A stretch of 64,000 nt of DNA from Symsagittifera roscoffensis (GCF_963678635.1 NC_087070.1:2547157-2611156), one strand, 5' to 3'; positions 44,907 to 55,540 are shown, numbered from the stretch's first letter. Translations and numbers: made by a program. The notes: generated from the sequence alone by a model not told the origin.

Positions 44907-45200
44907 TTGCAGACATATACAATCAATCGGAACCGTTTCTTTCTATTCAGTTTTAAATCAAGTTACTTTGAAAATTTAATCGTTACTTTGATTAAAACCA
45001 AAACAAGAACCACAGCAAACGCAGATGAAGATTTTGGCGATTGCTATTTCGATATTTCGGAAAACAGTAAAAGATTAGTGCGTGCTACATTGAAAACATA
45101 TGACCAAACTGGAACTTATGTATTACTGAAAGTTTTCAAAAAAGAAACTGAATGCGCTGAGTTTGAATGCGTAGAAAGAGTTTTCTTAAACAGCGAATAA
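44907..45200 (+). CDS. Unidentified small protein, left part of the Maverick
   Basis: A 97-codon frame ending in ...CVERVFLNSE. It is followed in another frame by ELSKLLKSG-like codons, so it is probably frameshifted at the end. The alternation of strands in DCYFDISENSKRLVRATL and the following VFLNSEELSKLL loosely recalls PC4-like single-strand-binding proteins, but the match is too weak to name it. Confidence 0.35.
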   Translation: MQTYTINRNRFFLFSFKSSYFENLIVTLIKTKTRTTANADEDFGDCYFDISENSKRLVRATLKTYDQTGTYVLLKVFKKETECAEFECVERVFLNSE

Positions 45201-45669
45201 CTTTCAAAATTACTAAAATCGGGATAGTCAATCCGAGCGCAAACAAGTGAAGTTTCTGATACTGTTGAAATAAAGACAAACCACAGTCTAATTGTAAACG
45301 AGCCAGGAAATCTCAAATTTCCTCAAACACAAACGATTTCAAGCCCGACTAGAATTAATTTTCTTTTACAAAAAAGGCAGAAGCTATGTTCGAAGTTGTG
45401 TTACCTGAGTATTTCAAAAAATTTCAACCAAAGTTCAAATTTGTCATTACTGAAAAAGTTCTTAATTTATCTACTTTTAAAAATTAGGCTTTTGGAAGCC
45501 ACTTGAAGTCTGAATACTGCCCTTTTTCAGTCGAGAATGAAAAACACTTCAATGCCATATATTGATTCAAGTATATTCAGAGGAACAATTAAATCAACTT
45601 TTTCCTTCCTCAAAATGTTTCAGTGTTCCTTGTATTTTCACTTGCTTCAAATAATTAGTTTCTCCTGCT

Positions 45670-46161
45670 AAAGATGGCAAAGGAAACGGTGAGTTATTTG
45701 ACAAGTTTAAGCTAGCTCTCACTTATTCAGCACAGCCTGTTGCAGTCAATCTCGCTTTGTTAGATTTCACTGCAATCAAAAAACGTTTACTCAATTTATT
45801 GCTTTCTGCAACATCATCTAACAATCAAACTTCACCAAATCAAAACATTTGCAAGAAATATCCGGACGTTGGGGGACATAAACGAATTGATAAAACAGTT
45901 ACGCCTGCTGCATCATCGACGTCAAACAAATCCGCAAGAATTTCTACTTCAGTTTCAAAGAAACACACAGCAAGCAGACATGTTCAAACAGATGAGATGA
46001 ATACAGAATATTTGAAAAGATTTGAAAGTTTAATTAATGGACCCCATTGTGCCGCTTTTTGTAAAATAAGGGATCTTTGGGCAATTGGATATGGGAAACT
46101 TGATGTAGATACTGATGTTTTATTTGTGAAATTTATTGTTGAAGAGAAAGTTAAGTTTTAA
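45670..46161 (+). pseudogene. Unidentified Maverick protein
   Basis: The frame runs open from upstream of the ATG at 45757 (DGKGNGELFDKFKLALTYSAQ...). It is followed by a serine/threonine/lysine-rich linker and a compact C-terminal segment (FCKIRDLWAIGYGKLDVDTD). No family is recognised. A start codon consistent with the upstream reading was not found, so the 5' end is missing or spliced. Confidence 0.35.
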
Positions 46162-46239
46162 TTGATACTTTTCATTATTTTTTTTTTATATTGAGTTCAG
46201 TAAACATGATTTGAACTTTCGCTTTAAAACTTATTCATG

Positions 46240-46520
46240 AAATTTTTATAGACTTAAAATCACAATATCCAGATAAATCAGTGAGATTTCAGTATCTTTT
46301 AGCCACTTGTTTGTATTTGGATGCTGATATTAATTTGGATTTTGTTTCGAAAAACAGACCATATGGTTGTTTTATTGGAAAAGACAATTCGTCACTCGAC
46401 AAACACTTGAAACAATTCAAACTTTTTAGAATACATGCTATATTGCATGACAAAGCACGAAGTTTGCAAGAAAAAATCATACCGGTCCTGGGTACACATA
46501 TGTTTTGCCTTGTCCATTAA
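46240..46520 (+). pseudogene. Unidentified Maverick protein fragment
   Basis: The frame includes SVRFQYLLATCLYLDADI and NSSLDKHLKQFKLFRIHAI. It starts without a good ATG context and looks like a fragment. Its function is unknown. Confidence 0.3.
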
Positions 46521-46671
46521 AACACTGTTACCTGGGTCACGTGACGGGTATTGCGTTTTGCTTATTTCTTAAAGCAATCAAACGAAAGTTACTTCGTTTG
46601 TTGGAATGTTGAGTGAAAGTCATGTTAACCCAAAGAAAGAAAACTAAAAATTCGTTTTTCAATCATCTCAT

Positions 46672-47154
46672 TATTTTAGAAACCTTTGTTCATAAAGGAA
46701 CTTTCCGTTTGCTCTGCTAATTCAATTGATACAATTCATTTTCTGCCACAAATTCAATTCAACAATTTATCAAAAGGAGAGAAAAAAGCTTACAATTGGG
46801 TATCTAAATTTCTACACTGGCTTCGTTGAGACAAAGGTGAATACCCTTACTCATACTTGGATCAAATTTTTGATAGCATTCGTTTGAGGAACCCAAATTC
46901 CCATTTGTTTGCTAAAGGTACACAAAAATTTGTTTCATTAGCTGAAAACTTGAAATTACCCGTGAAAAACTTGGAAGATTTGGCTGCCCAAAGATTGAAG
47001 AGTTATTGGGTCAAGAAAAACATATTTGCAAACAACATTCTCATTTACTTCCCTCGCATCAATTATTTAAGCAGTGTACCCGCAGAAAATCCAAAGTTTT
47101 TTTCGATTGGGTACAAAATGAACTAGCCCATGAAGCAAACAACCTTATCTCCAA
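46672..47154 (+). pseudogene. Uncharacterised Maverick-associated protein (KGxxK...NLEDL type)
   Basis: With stops and shifts, the frames read ELSVCSANSIDTIHFLPQ, KAYNWVSKFLHWL, a stop, DKGEYPYSYLDQIF, then FAKGTQKFVSLAENLKLPV and NLEDL. This pattern (a KG-x-x-K motif followed by a NLEDL-type helix) is one I associate with an uncharacterised family found beside Mavericks and scattered in invertebrate genomes. It may be an exonuclease-like fold, but I cannot show catalytic residues. Confidence 0.4.
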
Positions 47155-47659
47155 ATTTGATGGTTTACGCTTCAATGACTAATCAGAGTATTGAAAACAA
47201 TTTAACACCAAGAATTAAAGTTACTCTTACGCGGACAGGCATATTAGATTGTCGAGGAAAACCTCTCCTACAAAAACATGAACAAATTACACTGAACGAT
47301 ATCAAAATCGATAATTTACGGAATGTTTTTTTTAGTTCTGGACTACTTTCACCTGTACAATGTCCAGACTCCAAGAATTTCGCCAGTCAATTCCGTTGTT
47401 CAATCTCAACCTGGAAGAGCTGCAACCTCAGCTGGGAGAGAGAAGACAAATCCATTTGCATGACCAACAGCTTCCAGCTGAACTGAAAGAATTAATCAAA
47501 ACTGATAACGTTGAGAAAAAACATTTAGTTCAAGCCACTATCAGAGTTGCTGCTCATTTTGTTGTAAAGTTCAAATCTTATTGTAACCATGGCAAATTCA
47601 TAAAATATGAGTTTTTCTTCATTGAACGAGGAGTTGATTTGTCTGTTGAACCGAAATGA
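47130..47659 (+). pseudogene. Unidentified Maverick protein in two overlapping frames
   Basis: Two overlapping frames (47130-47486 and 47360-47659) appear to be one gene split by a shift near 47370-47390. The first contains RIKVTLTRTGILDCRGKPL, the second IRVAAHFVVKFKSYCNHG and FFFIERGVDLS. No family is recognised. Confidence 0.35.
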
Positions 47660-47741
47660 ACCAAGTTTTGTGAATCATAATAAGTATATTTTTTGATTTT
47701 TTTCATTTTCTTTTGATCTTGTGTGATTACTAGTTGCTAAC

Positions 47742-48324
47742 ATGTCGTGTTTGAAAATTCAAAATTTCAAAAAAAAGCTTTGCCAAAAGAAAACACACAA
47801 AATGTGAGTATAACAGGTGAGAATTTACCCAAAAAATTATTAGATGAAATCAGTACCGGAAACGTAGAAAAAATTGTTCGGATACTTCTGACAGACAAAA
47901 ACATAGCATGATATGTAATAAAATACAAACCAAATGGCAATCGATCAGAGAGAAAAAAGGCGATTGGTATGCTGTTGTAACTATCAACCTTGATACAAAT
48001 TAGCAAAAAAATCTTCCAATAAACATGGAAAATGATGAATCCACTGTCGAGAACAATGATTGCGACTTTGTAGACATTGGTGGTGCCGAACAGTCTTTAT
48101 CTCACGAAATCAGATCCTGGAAATTTGGTAATTCTGTTTCTCTTCCGTCTGCAGAAGTTGTCTTTTTCACACAAGTCTGTTGCATTTTCATTTTGGTCTC
48201 TCTTTTTCAATTTCAAAATTGTCTTCTTACAACCCTAGTTGTGACAAGACTGCCATTTGGCTTTCGATACTGTACAGTACAGTTGGTTACATGTTACCCA
48301 ATCCGAAGTTATAATAATGAATAA
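47742..48324 (+). pseudogene. Unidentified Maverick protein with a hydrophobic C-terminal part
   Basis: Broken frames begin near 47742 and continue through 48025-48324. The last part contains a long hydrophobic run (VVFFTQVCCIFILVSLFQF), suggesting a membrane-interacting protein. It lies immediately before the packaging ATPase. Function unknown. Confidence 0.35.
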
Positions 48325-49017
48325 GATCATTTCAACAAAAGATCGTCTGTTTATGTCCATTTCAGGTCCCTCGGGATCTGGCAAAAACTGATATAATTTT
48401 TCAAAAGCTTCTCAAAGGTACATTCTAGCTATCGTATAACAAGATTTTATTTTTATCTTCATGATGAACCCAAATACCGTTCCTTTGTTTCTCACAACAA
48501 ATTTGATATTGAATTTATAAAATTGTCCAGCTTTGAAATTGTTAATAATTTAGAGGATCGCATGATTGTCTTCGATGATACCTGTAAAGAAGTTTTAATG
48601 AAAAAGATTTTGTTAAATTAGCTACAGCAGGCCGAAATAAAAATGCTTATGTTATTTATGTCAAGCGCAATTTATTTCAGCAAAGTGAGCAAACACGTAC
48701 AATAGATTTGAATACAACTCACTTAATTTTGTTCAAATCACCTAGAGACATTCAACTAAATGATTATTTTGGCAGACAATTGAATAATGCAAAATTTCTC
48801 CGTCATGCGTATCAGTTGGCAACGAAAGAAGATTTCGGTCATCTGTTGATAGACTTGGATCCCAAAACTTCAGAATGTCTTCGTTATTCGTCAAACATAG
48901 TTCCGCCATTGCCAACCATTTTCTATATACCATCCTTAAAAGCAGTTATCACATCTCTTGGAAACGAAAGAGAAAGATTTATGTATATTGAAGCAAATGC
49001 TCAACAGTCACCCTTGT
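48318..49017 (+). pseudogene. Maverick genome-packaging ATPase (FtsK/HerA type), broken
   Basis: Walker A is visible as GPSGSGK at about 48370-48390, followed at once by a frameshift and stop. The next pieces give a Walker B-like MIVFDDT near 48561-48583 and, after another shift, the long frame to 49017. That frame has YVKRNLFQQS, RTIDLNTTHLILFK and a KSPRD motif, all characteristic of Maverick and adenovirus-like packaging ATPases. The enzyme would drive DNA into the capsid. At least two frame breaks make it non-functional here. Confidence 0.8.
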
Positions 49018-49680
49018 AGATCAATTTTGACAGGCGCTGATTCAAATTTTATTAGATTTCTTTGCAATTGTTTTGTAAATGTTTTTCTGGGACATGTTCC
49101 AGCTAACAAAAGTTTCATCGAGAGTAAGAAAATACCATTTGAAAAAATTGTTGACCCTAAGTTTAGTATCCGAGAAAAACGAAAAGATTTGGCAAACAAT
49201 ATTTCACTGGTTAAACCAATCGGAGAATCGTGTTACATTTACCTGAAAAACTAGAACCTCAGGGATATATGCCGAAGAATTAATCCAAATTCCTCGAAAA
49301 ACATATGCTCCAGATGAAAAAACTGCACCACAGTCTCAAAACCTTCATAATGCATTAATTAACGACAAATCATCTCAACTCAATTACATACAGCGATTTC
49401 GAGAACGAAATATCAGCCGTGACTCTCCCCCACCATTAAACCAAACATCTCCTATTCCTTTAACCCCTAGTATTGTAGTACCAAATCTTCGCAAAAGAAA
49501 TTTATCTGCACTTACTAATTTCAATGGTGATGGTGATGATGAAGCAGAAAAAAATGTTGAATCATACAATTCTCTACAGCAGACAAGTTCAAAGATATTT
49601 AAAAAAAACTATGAAAAAGTGATGGAAAAACCGCTGAAGTGTTTCAAAAGGTTGTGGAATCCATTTAAGAGCTATTGGAA
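49018..49680 (+). pseudogene. Unidentified frames after the ATPase
   Basis: A frame at about 48958-49254 (including FVNVFLGHVPANKSF and KKIPFEKIVDPKFSIREKR) and a stop-ridden serine/proline-rich continuation. This could be the N-terminal part of the following gene. No family is recognised. Confidence 0.3.
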
Positions 49681-50064
49681 GCTAATAAATTGGAAAGGGC
49701 AAACATAGTGCTAAAGCGGTTGTTCAAAGTTGAATCCATGACTTTAGACGTTGACGGATATGTTCTTATTCAAGGAAAACCAACTCTCGTTAAAATTGAA
49801 TCTTTTTTGTACGATACACAGCAAAACACAAAAAAACTTGAGGGTGTTTTTTATCCACAAACTTTGAAAGAACTGAAACTTGATCCTAGTTTAGTGTCCA
49901 ACACTTATGCCAAACAGATTCTCCGCTCGCTTAAGAGCGAAGCAGCTAAGCCCTCAACTTCTTCCTCCTTTATCTCCGACAACCCGACAACTGAGGAATC
50001 GAAGAGATCAAAACCCTCCTCATCGAAGACTCGATCGACAACTCTCAAATCCAGAACCAAGTAA
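49680..50064 (+). pseudogene. Unidentified Maverick protein before integrase
   Basis: A frame of about 125 codons with a folded-looking N-terminal half (KRLFKVESMTLDVDGYVLIQ, then IESFLYDT) and a serine/lysine-rich tail. It overlaps the basic N-terminal frame of the integrase region. Its identity is not recognised. Confidence 0.35.
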
Positions 50065-50149
50065 TCCGAGAAAAAAACCCAGAGAAAAAGAATCATCGAT
50101 GACGACGATGATAAAAACTATGAAAGCAGTAAAGAATCGTTTGCGACGA

Positions 50150-51113
50150 CGTCATCAAAAGAATGGAAATCCTACTATCAGTGAAGAAAAGAAACTCAAA
50201 ATACTCTACACGAAAGGTCCAGCTGCATTTGGTAGCGTTAAAAACTTAACAAATGCTAGTCAACTCTCACCAAAAAAAGTTAAAATCTTTCGGACATCTC
50301 AATCATCACATACAAAGTATGGCTTGTTTCGTAAAACATATCCTCGGCTAAAAGTGGTTGTTAGGGATATCAAGGAAATTTAGTCTCTTGACTGGGCTTA
50401 TGTTGATAAATTGGCTAAAGACAACCGAGGGGTACTATATTTGTTAGTTGCGGTCAATTGTCTCTCTTACTACTTACGAGTGGAACCCCTGAAGACCAAA
50501 TATGATAAAGAAACAACCGAAGCTTTCAAAAAAATGACAAAAACAAAACAACCAAAAAAAGTTTGGGTTGACAGAGGCACCGAGTTTAAAGGAGAGTTCG
50601 AAAAATTATTTATTAAACGAGAAATCATCAAATACAATACATCAGTGAAAAAAATCAGCGTTTGCTGAAAGAAACATTCGACCGCTGAAAAGTATTATCT
50701 ACAAGTACTTGGAGTTTGAATGGACTTACAGTTACATTGACAAATTACAAAGTTTTGTTCAGACGATTAGCTCACGCGTTAATTGAGTAACAAAATTGGC
50801 TCCGAACAAGGTCAAAAGAAAACATGTATCTGCTTTAGTTTCATTAATAGCAAACTGTTCATCGAAGTTGGTACAGAAACCAAAATTTTATGTTGGTGAC
50901 TATGTGCGAATAGCGAAAACTGATTTGCCTTTCAGAGAAAGATACAAGGAGATTTTAACAGACAAAGTTTTTGAAATGGTTACCATTTCTACTGTAAACC
51001 CTCCAACATACAGTCTCATTGATGCCGAAAAGGAAGAAATCGACGGACAATTTTATGAAATTGAACTTAGTTTAATTGGAAACGAAGCTGATTATAACGA
51101 AAATGGGCAGTGA
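50150..51113 (+). pseudogene. Maverick retroviral-type integrase (rve), broken
   Basis: The pre-core region contains GPAAFGSVKNL and YGLFRKTYPR. A TAG interrupts at 50381-50383, then comes SLDWAYVDKLAKDN with the first catalytic aspartate region. VWVDRGTEFKGEF carries the second aspartate, and after a frame change AERNIRPLK carries the glutamate. The last frame (50796-51113) has a C-terminal SH3/chromo-like beta module (FYVGDYVRIAK). The enzyme would integrate the linear element. The stop and at least two shifts disable it. Its stop overlaps the start of the next gene. Confidence 0.82.
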
Positions 51114-51922
51114 TGAAATTACTGCACATTTGATTTCAACAGCATCAATGGATTACTTCCCAGACAACACTTTGGACAGTTTCAGAAGTTTTTGTAAAGA
51201 AGAAATAGCTTTAGACGGAGATTGGAGATTTGCTCTCTCAGAAATAATTTTCCCAACAAATTTAAACAATGATACTGATGAGGAATTTACGTACTTCAGA
51301 GCATCAGAAGTAGTAGCCAGTAAATCCAACGCTGGCAACCGGATTACAATTTCCAGACCTTATTATGGCGAAAAAGTTTTTATCAAATCAGGAGAGTACA
51401 AATTCCTTTCGATGCAGGTCCTCAAGAAATCACGAGTAGCATGAGCATTTGGATGAACGCAAATGAAGGAATCTCATTCCCAAGTCCCCAATTACCCAGT
51501 CTGTTAGGCTACAATGCAAAGCTTGATGAGAAGGGTGAATATCACATTGGTTACAAAATGATACCCTCCTTCGATGCATCTTATGAGGGAAACGAACTGT
51601 ACGAATCTCCTTTCCCATATGACTTATCAAGTGGGACAAGTCTAATTTTTGTCTATATTGACATTATTCAATACCAAACTGTTGGAGATGCAAAGGCCCC
51701 ATTGTTACGCGTCATTGATTCAAATAGACGCATCAAAGCGATAGCGCCTGCAGCATTGAACCTAATCATCGAAAAAACTTCACTAATTTAGACTACAAAA
51801 TATTATTCACTTCATCTGTACAATCAATATCGGTACAGTTGCTCACAGGAACTGGAAGACTAGTGCCCTTTGCAGGAACTGGTAAAGTTGTGTTGACTCT
51901 AAAATTCAACCGTTTTTATTGA
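51103..51922 (+). pseudogene. Maverick minor capsid (penton-like) protein, frameshifted
   Basis: It starts at ATG 51103, overlapping the integrase stop by 11 bases. Frame pieces 51103-51444, 51441-51791 and a third to TGA 51920-51922 make up a protein of about 270 residues. The last part has QSISVQLLTGTGRLVPFAG and VVLTLKFNRF. Size, position next to the major capsid gene and the beta-rich C-terminus fit the single jelly-roll penton protein of Mavericks. At least two frameshifts (near 51400-51440 and 51780) break it. Confidence 0.65.
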
Positions 51923-51941
51923 AAACCAATGGAACAATATT

Positions 51942-52319
51942 ATGCAAAGCAAGCTTCACTTCCTCATTTCTCTGCACACTACCGACAACGCGGCAGTGCA
52001 TTTGGCTTTGGCTGCTGGTAATGGTCGTGTTGCTATACTGTTTGCACGACGGGTTATTCTACCGGCTGCGAAAAAACTGGGCAGAGAACTGGTTGATGTC
52101 GCTATGGAAAAGAAGTCTCCTAAACAAGCATTGAAAAACACTGTCACAAAAAATGCAAGAAAACAACTCGGTGGTAGACGTCGTCGAAAGACACCAATGA
52201 ATGGATTCCGAAGAAGAAGGTCAGTAGAGGCTCGAAAAAGAAAAACAGCCATTCGGAGAAAAACCAGACCAGTGAGAAGTCGAGCAGATTTTTTCTCAAA
52301 CATAAAAAATGATCGCTAA
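51942..52319 (+). CDS. Basic core protein of the Maverick (adenovirus pX/VII-like)
   Basis: A 125-residue frame that is intact from ATG to TAA. A hydrophobic/helical N-terminal part (AAGNGRVAILFARRVILPAA) is followed by a strongly arginine/lysine-rich tail (GGRRRRKTPMNGFRRRR and further). Such small basic proteins lie beside the capsid genes in Mavericks and would bind DNA in the particle. Its stop overlaps the next ATG (52309). It is the best preserved gene of the element. Confidence 0.6.
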   Translation: MQSKLHFLISLHTTDNAAVHLALAAGNGRVAILFARRVILPAAKKLGRELVDVAMEKKSPKQALKNTVTKNARKQLGGRRRRKTPMNGFRRRRSVEARKRKTAIRRKTRPVRSRADFFSNIKNDR

Positions 52320-53454
52320 TTTGTTACCCAATGAAGCTACCCATAGCTCTCTGGATTTGTTTGAAAAACAACCCCTTTTGATTACTTTTGAAAACGCTTT
52401 CGATAAAAAATTGGACCTGTCTATTCACCTAATGGACCAAAGCTCGAATTTGAAATCACAGGAGACCGTAATAATTTTGTTGACCTGCAAAAATTTTTCT
52501 GGAAATACGATGCAAAGATACACAAGCTAACGGAGCAGATTTGAGATATGATAATACAGATGCTTCTGTTTCCGATACCCCGTTTCTGGTCAACAACTCT
52601 CTTTATTCTATTTTCTCTGACTGTACACTATCTGCTAATGGACTCAAAATCTCAAACGCTTATGGTAATTTTGCTCACAAGAGCTTCATTGGAACTGAAA
52701 TTTCAAACAGCCACGGTGCAAAAGACTCTTGGTTGAAGTGTCAAGAATATCGACTAGAAGCTGCTCCCGGGGCAATAAATGGTGCAGAATGTACAAGTCA
52801 TAAAAAACTGATTCGCGGATCAAGAGAAGTCTCGGTTTTTGGACCGGCTGGTGTTGATTTTTTTACATGCGATAAAAATATGACGAGTGGAAGATTATAT
52901 CGGAAGATGCCGCCATACCTTATGAGCTTGAAATAATCGAGGCGAACCTATATGTAGGAAAAATGACAGTGACAGACCAAGTACTCTCAGCTATCGAATC
53001 GACATTGTTCAAAACTCCTGCAAATAAACTCCTACCAAGAAGAAATCACAAAAACATTTCTGACAACAGCTGGCCAACGAAGCTGGCGACATGAAAATAT
53101 ATTTGCTCGGGAACCAGTGAGACAAGTCATAATTGCAATACGAATAATGCTTATCTTGGGACAAATCGAACAAACCCCATCAACTATCAAAAGTTTGACT
53201 TGGAGCAGATTACATTGAGACGTAACAGTTTACCAATAGCAAGTACCCCAATTGATACAAGTGACCATAAACGTCTTTTCTACAAAACACTTTCAGCATT
53301 AGGACTGTTGAACTGTGGCCTTGGAATCACTCAGCAAAACTATAATAGTCATTTCATAATGTGTTTTGAGTTAACTACCACACAGCAAGCCCTTCATGAT
53401 TTTTTGCATCCAGAACTTACCAACAGCTCCGTGATTTACACAGTTTTTGTCTGA
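52309..53454 (+). pseudogene. Maverick major capsid protein (double jelly roll), broken
   Basis: The N-terminus HSSLDLFEKQPLLITFENAF (52309-52530), middle NNSLYSIFSDCTLSANGLKI and FAHKSFIGTEISN (52541-52936) and C-terminus (53200-53454) lie in order. All match what is expected of the Maverick major capsid protein, which forms the hexon-like trimers. Total span is about 1.15 kb, short for the family (usually 450-650 residues). It has frameshifts near 52450-52540 and a broken stretch at 52937-53199, so no functional protein can be made. Confidence 0.75.
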
Positions 53455-53709
53455 TTACTGGCGAGTAGAAATACACGTTTGTCTAGGTACTGCTACGTAA
53501 CCAGAGATTACATATATAAGAACTTGACGGTTGACTCATACGCATGTCATGGGCAGACTAAATAAACTAATTAATAAACATAAATTACCATGTGTTGTCT
53601 CAATTTGTCTTTTTTTGAGGTCGCACAGTTTTTTTTTGAAAACATCCCGTTTTCAAAAAAAATATATTGTTTGACAATAAATACTAAAAACAATGTAAAA
53701 ATTCTCTGA

Positions 53710-53949
53710 AAAATGAATCGAAGAAACTATAATCGATTTAAAACGGATTATTTTGATCCAAAAACAAGTTTCATTTTATATCAAAATTAATCCATTATAA
53801 TCGATTAAATTCGGATTTTATTGCTTGGAAATTTTTTTTTATTATAATCCATTTTTACTCGATTATAATCAATTATTTTTGTAATTTTATAGAGACTGAC
53901 AAGGAAAATTCAATATAAACTTTTTTTAACCATGAAAAACCAGTGCGGG
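53710..53949. repeat. Truncated copy of the 251-1054 inverted-repeat element
   Basis: It shares TTTTGTAATTTTATAGA(G/C)ACTGAC and the terminal CCAGTGCGGG with the right end of the first copy (about 984-1054), plus ATTATAATCGATT words. The left end is missing. Confidence 0.6.
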
Positions 53950-54094
53950 ATGTCTTAACGCTCATTTGTTGCCCTAATGGCTCGATGGCCTGTCGTTTTT
54001 TTAGTCTAGTGCACATTCTTTTAATAACATAGTTCATTAGGCGAATAAACTTTTCACATACATTGATTGAAAGCAGGGAGGGAGTTAGAGAGGG

Positions 54095-54165
54095 GGCTTC
54101 CGGTTGGGGGGGGGGGGGGGGGCGGATCTCCCTTTTCAGGGATTCGACCCCCTGCCGACCTACAT
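54095..54165. repeat. G-run and shared CAGGGATTCGACCC repeat
   Basis: A run of about 18 G is followed by CGGATCTCCC and TCAGGGATTCGACCC, then CTGCCGACC. Nearly the same string occurs at 60002-60050. GGATTCGACCC resembles a pol III B box, so a SINE origin is possible. Confidence 0.45.
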
Positions 54166-54837
54166 GCTCTACTTTGAGATATAAAGGGTCTACCTAAAGA
54201 ACCTAAAGAACCAAAAGGGTAAATCCCTTTTGAGATATAAAAGGTCTACCCCCTGCCGACCTGAAGGGTCTACCTTTGTACTACTTTGAGCTATTCATTT
54301 TTAAAATTTTTTAATTTTTAATCCAAAATTTTTTTAAACGCGATTTTGGCGCCAATATATCCTAATTTTGAGGGGTAAAGCGGCAAAAAAAACGCGCCTT
54401 TTCGGCCTGTTTTTTTTTTCAAAATTTGCCTTCGGCGCACAAACTTAAGCCAAAACAGGGCCTCTTTAGTGCTTTTGGAGAGCTCGGAAAATCATCTTGG
54501 TCGACTTAAAAAAAGGTCGACTAAATTGTCGAATAGTTGAATACAAGGTTGGTTTTAATTATCGGGAAAAACGCATTAAACTAAAAATTAAAAACTCGTT
54601 TTCCTCAAACTGGGTTCGTTGACTTTAGGTAACGAAGTCACGGGAACTAAACTTGCTTAGAATTTCAGCAGAATTATTATCGTGCAATTTACTTCGCAAA
54701 AATCCGGTCCAAAATCTAAACCCAAAAACAGTCAATTAAAAACAGTAACTATTACTCCAACTAAATTGTGGGATGGCCAATGTTACGTTGATTCATAATT
54801 TTCTCTCATCTTAATAATTGTAATCCCTATTTTTTAG
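54166..54837. other. Non-coding DNA before the GPCR exon
   Basis: No gene is seen. It contains repeats of AAAGGGTCTACC near 54180-54280. It ends in a T-rich tract with acceptor TTTTTTAG at 54830-54837. Confidence 0.5.
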
Positions 54838-55047
54838 AGCAGAGTTGTCAGTATTTTCGAACGGATTGATTGTTCTCGCGATGGCCTGTGAGAGATATGT
54901 CTTCATTTGTCGCCCTGAAAAGAAACATGAAATAATCTCTTTTCGAAAAAAAGTTTATTCCGCCGTGACTCTATTTCTTATCATAGCCCCACTGGCCTTC
55001 ATGTTGGATGGGCTTTTAACGACTTGGATCTTAGATGGCACTAATTC
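54838..55047 (+). CDS. Exon of a class A (rhodopsin-like) GPCR
   Basis: The exon is bounded by acceptor TTTTTTAG (to 54837) and donor GTAAGTA (from 55048). Its 210 bases encode about 69 residues: AELSVFSNGLIVLAMACERY, a TM3 ending in the E/DRY-type motif C-ERY, then an intracellular loop (VFICRPEKKHEIISFRKK) and a hydrophobic TM4 (VYSAVTLFLIIAPLAFMLDG). No ATG is needed because it is an internal exon. Other exons were not found in the window; introns may be long and repeat-filled. The receptor subfamily cannot be named. This is the only host gene piece I support. Confidence 0.75.
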
Positions 55048-55379
55048 GTAAGTATTAATAATTATGCAATGGCAATGCTAAACCAAAGCAGACTGGCTTC
55101 AAATAAATGTTCTAAATTGAGCCTGATTGTCTGACGTGTAAATAAATTGTCGACTAAAGCAGACATACCAAAACTTAGGATATTTTAACCTTTGTTTCAT
55201 TTGTCTGCAACTAAGCTATATGGGTGGGCTTCATAGAAAACCTCGTTTACGAAGCTGAAACCTTACGAATATTAACAACTTGTGAGACATTAGAATTAGC
55301 AGGGGCACTTAAGACCATTTATCTACGAAGGAAAGGACCAACATACGAGCTGTACAGCTCATCACGGCAAACAGATATT

Positions 55380-55540
55380 GTGCCCCTGCTTAAGAACTAC
55401 ATGCAATTTTTTGGTTATTTTTGTGGGCTGGGTAATGTTGCCTCACCCTCAAGCAACGAGCACGGATCATAGTGGGCTTCGAACATCCGACCTTTAGATT
55501 GTGAGGCGGAGACGTAACTACTTCACCACCGCTCACCTAT
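55380..55540 (-). repeat. tRNA-derived SINE
   Basis: On the minus strand from about 55540 a tRNA-like head is readable. It has an A-box-like TGGTGAAGTAGT, an anticodon-arm-sized middle, and a B-box GGATGTTCGAAGCC. An unrelated body follows down to about 55380. It lies a few hundred bases after the GPCR exon, as expected for an intronic SINE. Confidence 0.6.

Larger units (their letters stand above)
44907..53600 (+). mobile_element. Decayed Maverick/Polinton (partial, about 8.7 kb)
   Basis: On one strand and in order lie several unidentified frames, a FtsK/HerA-type packaging ATPase, a retroviral-type integrase, a penton-like minor capsid protein, a basic core protein and a major capsid protein. 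This is the virion-morphogenesis set typical of Maverick/Polintons. Protein-primed polymerase B and the adenovirus-type protease were not found, and intact elements are about 15-20 kb, so roughly half is missing. Most genes carry stops or frameshifts. Outer boundaries are approximate because no terminal repeats were recognised. Confidence 0.85.
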
